Part shown: piece after piece, positions 1 through 10,703 of the stretch
How the letters are laid out: each line of letters opens with the position of its first letter
Position numbering within the stretch: position 1 is the first letter of the stretch
DNA from: Phellopilus nigrolimitatus
Taxonomy: Eukaryota > Basidiomycota > Agaricomycetes > Hymenochaetales > Hymenochaetaceae
Assembly: GCA_021029095.1 (NCBI GenBank)
Contig: JAJOHG010000005.1
Span: 1,054,001-1,118,000, forward strand
Direction of reading: 5' to 3'
DNA: 64,000 bases
Notes under the pieces: generated by a model
The model's database searches: none
Told to the model about the DNA's origin: nothing
What the model saw: only the letters and a program-made list of their open reading frames with translations
Position numbers and translations under genes: made by a program

Positions 1-1345
1 GGCACTGCGGGACGTGAAGGAACGTGTAGAGTCGGGTACGGCAAGCGAGGAAGACGTAGCAAATGTGGCGAAAATCGTGGAGGAGAGAAAGAAGGAGATT
101 GAAGAACGCCAGAAAGAGATTCATGCGTCGTTGGGGCGGGTCGGGAAGGCTTTGGATAAGGTGAGTCTTTGTTGCGTCGCGTTTCGCATACGTAGTCTTG
201 CTTTTGTGTTGAGACGTGGCTTATTATTTGGAATGGGAAGAAATTCACGAACTCTGTTCCGGAAATGCCGTCACTGTTCACCTCTGCTGAGGCCCAGGAA
301 GCATTACAACGGACCATTGCTCTGCATTTCCTACGTACAGGCCAGTTCTCCACGGCAGATACATTCCTCGAGGTGAGCCACATGCTCATTCACTTACTGC
401 CTGAACCGAAGCGTAAACTCGTGTAGGAATCAAGCGCCGATGTTCCCCCGGAGACGAAATCGCAATTCCGGGGCCTGTATCGCGTGCTCACAGCATTGCG
501 GGGTCAGGATATCGCCCCGGCATTAAAGTATGCGATAATATGGTGTATGCACATGAGTACGGTTTCTGACTTTTCTGTAGTTGGTGCAGAGAGAACCGCG
601 TCTTTCTTGAGAAGCGAGGCTCGCCCCTCGAATTCAACCTGCACCGCTCGCAATTCATGCGTCTGCTCCTAGCTTCAAATCCCCCGAATGCGATTCATGC
701 CCTCCTCTATGCTCGTACATCCCTGCAACCTTTATACCCTGTCTATGCGACCGAGATCAATCGGCTTCTCGCTTGCATCGCTTACCTCCCTCTGACGCGT
801 CTACAGAGCTCACCGTATGCTGATCTTGCCTCGCCCTCGCTACATCTTGACCTTGAGCCCATGTTTGCGAAGGAGTATTGTGCGAATCTTGGGATGAGTC
901 GTCAAGTACCGCTTCGGATTGTCGGGGATATTGGGGGAGGCGGGGCACTGGCACGAATAGAGAAGGGGAGGAAGGTGATGCGCGAGCGGAAGAGCGAATG
1001 GAGTCAGACAGATGAGCTTCCTGTAAGAGTCCGGTTCTCACTTTGTACATTTGGGCTTCAATATTGCTTTTGCAGATCGAGATACCTCTTCCCCCAGAAA
1101 ACCGATATCATTCTATTTTTGCCTGTCCTGTTTCCAAGGAGCAGGCCACTTCGTCGAATCCACCGATGATGATGACATGCGGTCACGTCGTCGCGAGCGA
1201 CAGTCTGGCAAAACTGGCAAAGTCGCAAGGGTAAGAATCACATGGTGCAAGGTCTTCTTTATCTGACTTTGTCTATAGGAGAGTCAAGTGCCCTTATTGT
1301 CCCCAGGAATCTCAGCAGAGTAGTGCATTGAAAGTATATTTCTAA
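1..1345 (+). CDS. RMD5: RMD5/GID2-like E3 ubiquitin-ligase subunit of the GID/CTLH complex (5' end missing)
   Basis: The start lies before the window. Visible exons are 1-160, 241-372, 427 to about 528, then from about 585 onward. The protein holds the motif HASLGRVGKALDK, a LisH/CTLH-like helical part (ALQRTIALHFLRTGQFSTAD; SPLEFNLHRSQFMRLLL) and a C-terminal degenerate RING: LPIEIPLPPENRYHSIFACP, then MMMTCGHVVASDSLAKLA, then VKCPYCPQE. This layout matches yeast Rmd5/Gid2 and human RMND5A, where the RING-like end acts with Gid9/MAEA to ubiquitinate gluconeogenic enzymes and other targets. The reading ends KVYF-stop, close to the family's usual end. The RING has the reduced set of zinc ligands typical of Rmd5, so that is not damage. 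Family call is firm; exon borders are inferred. Confidence 0.9.
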
Positions 1346-1455
1346 TCCATTCGGATTTTTGTATTCACATTTTGTACATTTATTTGTTATGATTACGGAG
1401 TGTATGCTATATGGCCCTATTATACGCGCTTGTTTGTCAACGCAGTGTTGGTAAT

Positions 1456-1764
1456 GATCGAACTACCGAACAAAGAGCTTTGTCTAAAGCCAATCACGGA
1501 GTGTGAACTTGAGGCACAGAAGAATGACAGAAAGGCAAACGCTGCAGACGCATATAGCAAGCTTCTCGCAGTCATGCAGGTCCATAACTCATTCAGCTAC
1601 TCGCATAACTTTCTTGTAGGACGACCACAAGGTAAGTGCGTTCTGCCATGAAGAAGGAAGATCGTCCTTTGACAGACTGCGGGTGAAGGGGGGAAAACAT
1701 TTTTATTTAAAAAAGAAACCTCTAAACCTGAAGCGATCGGATCTCAGCCTAAGTGCCAGTGGTC
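1456..1764 (+). CDS. Possible small protein of about 77 residues, unrecognised
   Basis: Between RMD5 and the CCCH gene an ATG at 1456 opens a reading MIELPNKELCLKPITECELE and continues with a hydrophilic helix-like stretch (AQKNDRKANAADAYSKLLAVMQ). With introns at 1580-1619 and about 1632-1675, both with good GT/AG ends, the frame continues through DDHK and a lysine-rich tail (KHFYLKKKPLNLKRSDL) to a stop near 1764. No signal peptide, membrane segment or known motif is seen. It could be a real small gene or chance coding-like sequence in the RMD5 3' region. I do not recognise it. Confidence 0.35.
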
Positions 1765-1829
1765 CGTGTTAACACGCCCTCCAAGGCCGCCTCGCATACG
1801 CCCAGTGGTTTTTGCTTGTCTTCTCTCTT

Positions 1830-1857
1830 CATCGCCGTCGTCGCCGTCGTCGCCGTA
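1830..1857. repeat. Short GTCGCC-type repeat upstream of the CCCH gene
   Basis: A run of imperfect GTC/GCC triplets (cgccgtcgtcgccgtcgtcg) lies just upstream of the proposed start codon at 1872. It is GC-rich leader sequence; no function can be assigned. Confidence 0.6.
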
Positions 1858-1871
1858 GATCCAAATATACT

Positions 1872-4800
1872 ATGCCATTCTTCCGCTGCAGGGTCAGTCC
1901 GCACGCAGTAATCTTCACAAACGATCGCGCTGATTACTCATTTGGCGGACGCGCCGTGTCGCGTGCACCGGCAGGAATACGATGACGACGGCAAGCCGAC
2001 GCGCGGCGGATGCCTGCGACAAGGCGCAGGGTGCGATTTCATCCACCCCAGCGAGCCCGCATGGTCTCGCGCCTTGAGGAGGAGTGTTCTGCCACGGACT
2101 GTGCGTTCCTTCGACTGAAATTTTGAGCTTCTCATCTAAACCCTCAGCACACACGCGTGTTCTGACGCGTTTTTACTTCTAAACATTACAGGGATCTGGT
2201 TTAAGTGGCCTTGGACGCGGAAAAGCTTCCGAGCGTGGCCATTGGCGTGGTGGGCCTCCTACAGGACCGAGACGCGGCTCTAAACCATTCTCGTCCGCAG
2301 GGAGAGGTGCAAGCACTTCTGGTGGGGTCGCGAGTGCTTCTTCTAGCTGGGGTATGGACTCGATCTCTTGGGGTTTCGGTGATGATAATGCTGGAGAGAG
2401 CTCGACGAGCTGGGATTTTCCTAAGTGGGGGGACAACAACGGTGTGTTGAATTTGCTCGTTTGGTTTTATAATGGCGTGTTTAACAAGATATCAATTAAT
2501 CGATGCAAATACGGGTCCAAAAGATACAGGCGAGTCCGTTTATTATATGTGGAAATGCATGTTGTTTACTTTTATTGCGCAGAGTCGGATAAAGGCAAGG
2601 GCAAGGACACGGAGGCAACGTGGGGATCACTCAGTGGAGACTGGGGCAGCGCAACTTCGGACAACACTGGTGCCAGCTGGGGGAACAATGCAGCTGTAAG
2701 CTGGGGTGACAGTGCAGCTGTAAGTTGGGGTGACCATGCAGGCGTAAGCTGGGGTGACAATGCGAATTCCTGGGGCTCGAGTGACTTAGGAGGCTGGGGC
2801 GATCCTCCCTCAAAATCGGGTACGAGTGCAACCCTCTCAGGCTGGGGTGAATCTGCCGCTCCTACTAGCAGCACAGCAGCAGCCTCTTCTGGTTGGGGAA
2901 ACCCTGCCGTTTCAAGTACAACCGCGAGCTCGTCAACTTGGGGTGAATCTGCCGCTACGAGTACAGCTGCGCCTTCCTCAGATTGGGGTCAATCTACGTC
3001 TTCAATTACAGCTGCGGCCTCGTCAGGCTGGGGCAAATCTACTACTCCGATCACGACTACACCCTCGTCAGGTTGGGGCCAACCTGCTCCTTCAAGTATA
3101 GCTGCGGCTTCGGAGAACTGGGGTGAACCCGCCCCTGTTTGGGGTTCGAGTCATAAAGATGACAATGGAGAGTCCGCAAAGGATGTATCTGGTTTGTGGT
3201 TCGAATCAATTGTGTTATGAATGAAAATTAATTGACAATTGTGGCTAAAAAATAAAGTATCTTCTAGTTCTAAATCAGACATGTTCACTTCGAACTCACA
3301 GTGGGGTCAAACCCCTTCCTCGACATCTTTGGGTGAGTGTCACTGCTCTTTCTGGCCTGCGCTGATACAAACTTCTACAGGGCGGGCTGCCGAACCCACC
3401 GAACGCGCTTCGACTGCCGACAAAGGAAGGTGTAATCCTGTTATCAGTGCCTCTGCGTCATCCTTGTCGTCCGCGCCTAGTCGCCGAGTGTCGACTAATC
3501 CAGCGCCCGATGAACGTGAGAAAAAGAGACCTCGCGTTGACACTTCTGTAATGCAGACGACTGCGAATCCGGATGTGATGGACATGGACACTCAGCGTTC
3601 TCCAACTGTGCCCGTTTCAGCTATGGGACAGGCGAAATTTGACTCTGCTACACCGCTTTCCGCAGTAATGCGACCCAGCAGCGTATTTTCGACAGTAGAA
3701 GACACCCCGAACTCGAGTGTACCATCGAGCCGCTCAACGTCATTATGTCCGCTGCCCGCGACAGCGTTCAAGGAGCCGAGAACGCTGAAAAATATATCAT
3801 GCAAACAGGCGCGATTGATTTGGCGCAGACATATTGGGTAAGCAGGATATCTTCTGACTGCCGAGCGTCCATTTGCTAAAGATTCTTATAGTTATCTATC
3901 ACATCTCCAACGACTAAAGGCAGAACTCTCGGATGCCGAGGAATGTGTGCGAAACTATAACAGCATGCAGCGATCTCACCGTTATGACAAGTTATCCAAT
4001 AGTGGGTTAGAAATGTATAAGGAAGAAGGCCGAAAATGTTTGCGCAAGGAAAAAGATAGGCGTAAGGCGTACGTGGATGCCCTGAATGCACTTTGTAAAT
4101 ACGAAGAGGGCTTCGACTTCCCCATTCAGGCGCTTGTGAGGCGCAAGGCAGACGAGAGGGGTGTGTGGGATGAGATTGTAATTGTCAAGAAATATTTGAA
4201 GGAAGCGAAGAGCTACGTCCACTCGGCCCGCGCTAATGCAGAGGAGATCGTAAGCACTCTTTTCTTATTTCCAGGGAAAGCAACTGAGCTATACGATTCA
4301 AGGAACACTGCGCCCGTCGCTCGTCTGAGTCCCATCCGGCTAATGCCGTCGACACAGACTCGTATAACAGGATCAGAGCGGAACTGACGGAAAGAATTGA
4401 ACGGCTAGAAGAGAGGGCTTCGGAGGTCAGCCAGGCGATGGAAGACATCAAGGGCGATGTCATCGACAACATGGTCGATACGAGGTTGGAGGACTTCAAA
4501 CTCTCCTTTCCCGAGCTATTGAATATGGATGTTACCGACGAGCAAGACATGGTTTCGGAAAAGATCTTGTGGCTCATCAAGGAAGTCGCATCCATACGCG
4601 ACGACATCAGACTTGTCGCAGATGAAGCCGCCGGACTGGTCAGGTTTTTCAAGAATTTAAGGAAAAATATGGAGGAAATGGAGGAGAAACTCCAGGACGG
4701 CCAGCGTCTGCTTAACAAAGTAAGTCTATACTCTGCATCTTTATGATGTACGGATAGCTCAGTTCTACACAGGAGAGACAGCTACTTCGTGAAAAGCAAA

Positions 4801-5228
4801 GGCTCGCGGACACTTTGAGAGCAACGTTAGTGAAGTCGTCTGAGGATCTCGAACATGTTCGTCAGTACAGAAACGCAATCAGGCAGACGCCATCTGTCTC
4901 TCATCCATCAGTGCAAGATGTGACAACGGATGAAAATGTAAATCGACTCTTTGCCATGCTTCTCGGTCCTATTCGAGAACATTCGAGCGCGGCCGTTATC
5001 TTGGCACTGGAGACCTTAAAATCAAATCTAACTGCGCACGTTGAAGAATCTAACAAGAAGAAATACGCTGAACTCTACATGACCATAAGGCCTATAATAA
5101 AAGTGGCCTCCGACGTGCATGCGAAGCTCGATCGCGAGCGAAGATGTGTCACGACGCGTTCGCGGCCAGCGTCTCCGCACTTTGGAGAAGCGCGTTTGGG
5201 AGCAGTGGCGCATACCACGCATACTTGA
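1872..5228 (+). CDS. CCCH zinc-finger protein with WG/GW repeats and coiled-coil tail
   Basis: Exon 1 (1872-1892) encodes MPFFRCR. Joining to 1975 across an 82-nt intron gives a C-x13-C-x6-C-x3-H finger (CREYDDDGKPTRGGC, then GAGCDFIHPSEPAW) at the very N-terminus. Intron 2101-2191 follows, then an RG-rich stretch (GRGKASERGHWRGG) and a Ser/Thr/Ala-rich region with about 20 WG dipeptides (roughly 2340-3320). A disordered basic part follows (EKKRPRVD), then about 350 residues of charged coiled coil from about 3890 (YLSHLQRLKAELSDAEE; LEERASEVSQAMEDIKGD; LREKQRLADTLRATL). CCCH fingers usually bind RNA, and clustered WG/GW can bind Argonaute proteins; both roles here are inference. The stretch 3600-3840 needs a frame-restoring intron whose ends I could not fix. 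Gene model sound overall, function unknown. Confidence 0.72.
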
Positions 5229-5357
5229 CACTTGTTTTTCCTGTTCAGCATTTTCTAATTTACTACACGTTATATTTCATTCACCCGGTTTGATTTACAG
5301 CATTTTTTTGTATTTTGATTACAAACAAGTCATGATAGATGTTTTGTACAAGTAGTA

Positions 5358-6150
5358 CAGTCATTCACCAGTCAATGGGACACCACCGGTCAATGGGACA
5401 CTCGCCTAAAACACCATTTCTCGACCGTTTTTTCCAATTAGTTTTGCAATTTCAAGCTTAAATATACCAAAGTACTGTATACCAAGTGTGAGCCAGCCCG
5501 GCTCAGTATTGCTTGAGAAATGCTCAAAATACTGTCGAAGTGTACTAAAATGGTAACTGCAACTTGGCGTGACACAATACATTCTGCCTTCTGCACACAT
5601 TTTGTCCCTTTAGACCAGCACTGATTTTTCATATAATGAGAGGAGAATATCTCTGCAACGTAAGCATGATGTTATGTGAAAGAGAATTTGAGCGGATCTC
5701 GAGAATGACAGTATATATGCACTATCTTATCAACAGGTCACAGGTGTTACAGAAGTCCTGTAAGTGTCCTAGATGACTTCGAAGACAATTTTATTACTCA
5801 ACATGATAAAAATACATGGTTAGAGGCATATTCATGAAGAGGACATCTGTATCTACCAGTAAATGCACTTACCATATCATTTGGTGGTCGGTATCACTCG
5901 TAGTTACTGCACTATTGTGGTCAGGGTCGTGGGAAAGCTACTGTCCCATTGAGCGGTGAGGACCAAAAAGGTCACAGCTTTTTGTTTTCACTGTACCTCT
6001 TTTATTTCTCCTTATTTTTATACAAGATTCTGTGAGGACATTCTACAGTAGTTTGTTTACTTGCCAGCATAATTTGTTTTGTAAAAAAGGGGCAAAATAT
6101 GGTTGAGTCCGCGATGGCGATTTGGTGTCCCATTGACCGGTGAATGACTG
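5358..6150. mobile_element. Full-length 793-bp inverted-repeat DNA transposon, TA-flanked, non-autonomous (Tc1/mariner or pogo type)
   Basis: The left end starts CAGTCATTCACC at 5358. The right end, read on the minus strand from 6150, starts identically. The terminal inverted repeats match over about 28 bases with one mismatch. Both ends are bordered by TA (5356-5357 and 6151-6152), the target duplication expected of Tc1/mariner-superfamily elements. The TIR core (TCAATGGGACA) is repeated inside: direct at about 5390 and inverted at about 5941 (TGTCCCATTGAGCGGTGA). No open frame could encode a transposase; a short minus-strand frame at 5406-5632 also exists in the second copy but resembles nothing known. 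This is a MITE-like element or an internally deleted derivative. Confidence 0.85.
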
Positions 6151-6279
6151 TATGTAGTTATAAAGCGATGCATTCCTTAACCGGCGGTGGTGGTATGACG
6201 ATAAAGATGGCACGTATGTGGTCTCTGTGACTTCAAGCTATGAAATTCTTCAATGAAAATGAGCGCTAGTCGAGCCGTG

Positions 6280-6324
6280 CACGTGTCATTGCGTTGGTTG
6301 TGGTTGTGCCTGACATGTCACGTG
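6280..6324. promoter_or_regulatory. Two CACGTG palindromes upstream of SFI1
   Basis: CACGTG occurs at 6280-6285 and 6319-6324, about 130-170 nt before the SFI1 start codon. CACGTG is the core site for bHLH regulators of the Cbf1/USF type. Two sites 39 nt apart in a short promoter are suggestive, but binding is inference. Confidence 0.4.
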
Positions 6325-6449
6325 TGATGCTACGCGAGACCACGCGTCAACAGAGTCGTCCAAATCTTGTCCAAACACATCCTTCTCAGTTTCTCGGACC
6401 TACAGATTAATTTGCTGTGCTCTCAAGTAAGCTTGATGCTTTCTATGTC

Positions 6450-9400
6450 ATGTCCTCATTCCTCCCCTCTCGCGCCTCTCCGCAGGCATCTCCCAGGCAT
6501 CGTCCAAGGAGCGGCGGCATCCCGAACCTTAGCTCTATAGACATAACAGTCTCCAGCGCAAACACATCCGCTTCCGCTGCACTCTCTGGTCTCTCTACGA
6601 AGGATGTTGAGCTCATCGATGAGATTATCGAGCGCTCTCCGCCTACCGCGACGACCTTCCTCACTGTTTTCAAGGCGTATAACGAGGTGCTACAAGAACG
6701 GGGCATGGACGCCGCGAACGATGTCATCTACTACAAGATACTCCTCAAACTGGGTGTCGTGAAGGGGCATGACTGGGGCGCGAAGTGGGAAACAGTGAAG
6801 ATGCAGCTTGGATATGTAGACGAGGACGACGCTGAGAAAGCCACGACACCAATACCTAGGAGCGCGAGAGTGGCTGCACTACCGACCCGGGGTGGCATCC
6901 GTATCGAACGTCCCGAATCCCGCAGACCACTTCCGTTCATATCGCGACAGCTTGAAGGCAACTCACGACCATCTTCCTCCAGGCTACCGCCGCCTTTATA
7001 CGGAAGAGATTCTGTTACGGTCCATTCACACCAGGACGATGCGACCGAAACCACCGGAACGGAGACGGAGACAGGAGCAGAAACAGAAGCAGGGACAGAG
7101 ACGGGAACAGAGCCAATGGAGGAACAGGAAATGACAAGCAATGATGAGTTTTCTAGCTCACCGACGACTCTTATTCAACGCGAAAGGGCGAGCGATACAA
7201 AAGAAAACGCGCTGCAGCTTTCGACCTCATACCCGCCACTCCCAACCATCGAACAATTCCTGCCCGTACAGGGAAAACATCTCCACTCCGATTACAGCGC
7301 AGCTTCGGATCTCTTAAGTAAACAGCCCGCGCGATCATCTACACCTCCATTGAAGCAGCCGTTTCTAGCAAAAAGACTTGTACCGTTTGCCAGGCAGAAC
7401 AACATCCCCCGAATACCACTCACTCGACTAACGAAGGCACCAGTCAAACAGCCTCCTCTGCGGGATACTAGTTTGAACGAGGAAGATACGTGGAAGAAAG
7501 TCAAAATGAACCGTGACGAGAAAGAGGCCGACAAGTTTAGAGAAGTCATGCTTCTTGAGCGTTGTTGGCAGGTCTGGAAAGGAGGGCTACATTGGTTGAT
7601 CGTGAGTTGCGAACCATTCACGCTCGCTAGGGTCCGCTAAATGTCGCATTTCAGACGATAGAAGAAAAGGTCGACAAGGAGCGAGGAAAGGCGCTTCTTC
7701 AGTCACGTCTTGAAAAATGGAAACTGCGTCTCCAGACTAGGAGGAAAGACTACTCGCAGATTGGACGAAGGCACGATATTCACCTTATAAAGATTTCTAT
7801 GACTGTCTGGTTAAATAGACTAAAAACGAGACGGGTTACTCAATGGAAGGACGATATGCGCAAGAGAATGTCATATATTAGAAAGAAGAGAGATGACAGG
7901 ATACGAAGAGAAGCATGGACGGTAAGTTTGCCTTTAGTATCAAACTGAACAAGCGTTTATGCTGTGACGCTCTTTCGACTTTAGCGATGGAAACACCTAC
8001 ATCAAGGAGAATTAGCTGATTCTCATTACGATCGGAGACTTACCTCGAAGATGTTCGCTGTATGGCAAAGCCAGCTTACCAGAATGGACCATTTAGAAGC
8101 GGTTGCTATCGACTTCATGCAATTGTCTGAACAGAATAGGGCAGCGAATTTGTGGGATTTCTGGAAACGACAAACGAATCTTTATGAAAGCGGAAAGATC
8201 ATACGCGACCGTGTCGACGCTCGGTTATTAGTATCGTCTCTCGGGACTTGGAAGCACCGAATGTAAGTTCCCATCTGCTCGCATTGCTGTGTTGGTCGCT
8301 CATGCATTAATTCTAGGTCTGAAAATTGCAAAGCGGATGTATTTCATAAACTCCACATTGTCAAGAATTTCTATCGCATGTGGAAGCAGTCCTTGGTCAG
8401 GCATCATGTAGGGTTTCTTCTTGATTGTTGCAGTGCTGCCACATTTAACGCATCCCTAGGCTTTGGAGCATAAAGCACACAAGTACCAGAACCGTCAAGA
8501 CGCCGTCCTTCTTCGAGCCGTATTTCGTGTTTGGGCCGCACGGGAACGTGAATTATTGATGGACCGAGCTATGGCAACGCGAACTTTACATAGCGCCTGG
8601 GTAGCCTGGAAGTCGCGCTTAGGCGAAATACGGGCCGCTGAAGGTAGCGTCTTCGAACCTTCCTTCTGTTATGCTGCATACTTATCGAATTGATCAGAGG
8701 GAGCCATCGAGTTTCGAAGTCGACCATCCTCTGCACTAACCAAAGCTGCGCTCAATCACTGGCACCAAAACCTGTTTACACGACGCAACCTACATCTTCA
8801 AGCTGTACAGTATGACGAAGACCTTTTGAAGCACCGGATCCTGCTGGTTTGGCGGGTGCAGTTGCGCGTCAAGCTTAAGATGACTAAGCACGCCAAAGTC
8901 GCTCGAAAATATCTTCTCTTGAGGCAGGGATGGAATAAATGGAGGGATAAACTCGAAGAGAAAAAGAGGCAGCAAAGACTCCAAGTACTGCAACAGAAAA
9001 TACTGCAGAAATACTTCAAGAGTATGTAGTTTTCAAACTTCATTTAGCGCTTATCTTAACACTTATTTTAGAATGGCATACAATTGCCGCGCGTCAGCAG
9101 TACAACCGTCTCGCCCATCAACGAGTTCAGGCGCTAATCTCATCAGTTTGTCTCACGCTTTTTTTCTTAACCTACTATATTTAACAGTTCATGCAGCGTA
9201 TCCTGTATAATTCCCTGCACGTTTGGACAGACCGGGTCATCGCGCTGAAACTACGGGAACTGGAAACTGTTGAAAAACGTGATCACAGTGCTGTTCGGTA
9301 AGTTGCAGTCCAAGTCTTGTGGATCGCTTTTAACACTAGCTTTCATTAGCCTGTGCTACGATAGGTGGAAAGCTGTCTTCAAGCGCCACGCCGACGACAT

Positions 9401-10485
9401 CAGACTCATGCAGAGTTACCAATACGTCAAGCGAGAAGGTAAGATGAAAACACACAGTTGCATTTACTGTGGACTAACAATGTCAAAGAAATTATGCGGA
9501 GAATGTTTTCCCGATGGCTCTCAGCTGCTAAGACTATTCGACATCGTCGTCTGTTGCTTCAAGAACGAGAAGAAGATATGAAACTAGCAACAGTTGAGAA
9601 AGCATGGGATCAGTGGCGTGAACGATTCCAGGCAGAGCGCCTTAGGCCATTGGTATGTAGAACGTGCGCTTTTGCTTTTTTCCTTGGACTGATTTTTATG
9701 CCTTCTCTAGGAATACTCCCTTAATATACAGTTCCAGAAAACCCGTGTATATCAAGCGTATTTGATTTGGCACTCTAAGACGAAGGTGATTGTTCAGTCT
9801 TTCCTGTCAGATCACACAACATTGAAATTTGTTTCGCAAATCAAGTCTATTCCAGCTATCCAGTTCTTTTCGTCGCGGACAAAAGCAAAGATTTGGCGTA
9901 TTTGGCGCGAAGCGATGCCGAAAGCGTTGCAAGCAAGAGAAGCGCGAAAACGCGACCGGCAGAAACAACTTGGTGGGAAGATTGGATATCTCTTTCTTCA
10001 TCTCGCTGAGTATTCTTTGCAGCCAAAGCTCTAGACAAATGGGTTCAAGCATATCGTACAAAGATTGCTCTTAAGGCCGTCGCGTAAGTCATCTTAAGGC
10101 AACCGTAACCCGTCTTGATCCTTACGGTTAAAATAGGCGCGCAAGATACCTTCGTCTGCCGAGTGGCGCACCGAGGCAATCACTTCCCCTGTCTTCCGCA
10201 CTATCGGGCGTATTACGCTCCTCGAACTCGGTAACATCGGGCAGGATCACTCGTCCTGCGAGTCCTTCCGTTGTCGAACAGTCAGAGAGAAGGTCAACAG
10301 TCCCTGACGATTTGGAAAGCAATACTTCTTCAAGGCCTGCGAGAAGACGTCCACTAGCACTCCGACCCACAAGACTCACAGTCGCGAAACCAACTTCCGG
10401 CTCTAGTGTGCCGAAGGAACGGAAGACCGACCTATGGCACGAACTTCGCCGGGCGCAAAGAAAGCCTGCCACCGAGTATCTGTAA
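6450..10485 (+). CDS. SFI1: SFI1-like spindle-pole-body / centrin-binding protein
   Basis: The start MSSFLPSR at 6450 is the first ATG that gives a sensible N-terminus. Residues about 1-130 form a folded-looking helical region (AAALSGLSTKDVELIDEIIE, then ATTFLTVFKAYNEVLQERG). A disordered part with a TE/TGTE-rich run (about 7060-7120) follows. From about 7560 to 10080 there are about 20 tryptophan-centred motifs at roughly 25-35 residue spacing, e.g. WQVWKGGLHW, WTRWKHLHQG, FAVWQSQLTR, LVWRVQLRVK, WNKWRDKLEE, WDQWRERFQ, IWRIWREAMP, LDKWVQAYRT. These are Sfi1 repeats, each able to bind one centrin (Cdc31) on a long helix, used in the half-bridge during spindle-pole duplication. The C-terminal 110 residues are Ser/Pro/Arg-rich, as expected for a kinase-regulated tail. 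The stop is at 10483-10485. Confidence 0.9.
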
Positions 10486-10703
10486 CATCAAGTTGTTGTC
10501 TTAGCTTTCGCTCTTGCATTATTTTTATTGCCTTAATTTATTCGTCTTTTTTTGTCATGACTATTATTGAGTATGTTTTGGGTGATTTTATGGGCGTAAA
10601 TGGAACCGGAAGTGGAAGCCGCGCGCTTCAGTCTGCAAATATTGGACGTCAAGAGGCGTAACTCCTGTTAGCAGTTAGCTCTGACCTGTACATGCAGCCG
10701 TAA

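Noticed and set aside
2572..2874. Minus-strand repeated frame (SPQLTAAL-type) opposite the WG region
   Set aside because: It is the antisense shadow of the plus-strand WG repeats, whose frame connects to other exons; the minus frame does not.
2630..3130. Repeat array that might be taken for CRISPR
   Set aside because: The repeats are imperfect, coding, of varying spacing and in a eukaryotic gene; there are no unique equal-length spacers.
4248..4310. Apparent frameshift in the CCCH/WG gene coiled coil
   Set aside because: A 53-nt intron from GTAAGC to TTCAAG keeps phase and joins ANAEEI to EHCARRSSES, so no mutation is needed.
5406..5632. Short minus-strand frame shared by both transposon copies (also 60850-61095)
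   Set aside because: It is conserved only because the element is repeated. It has no transposase motif, and copies differ by changes that do not respect codons.
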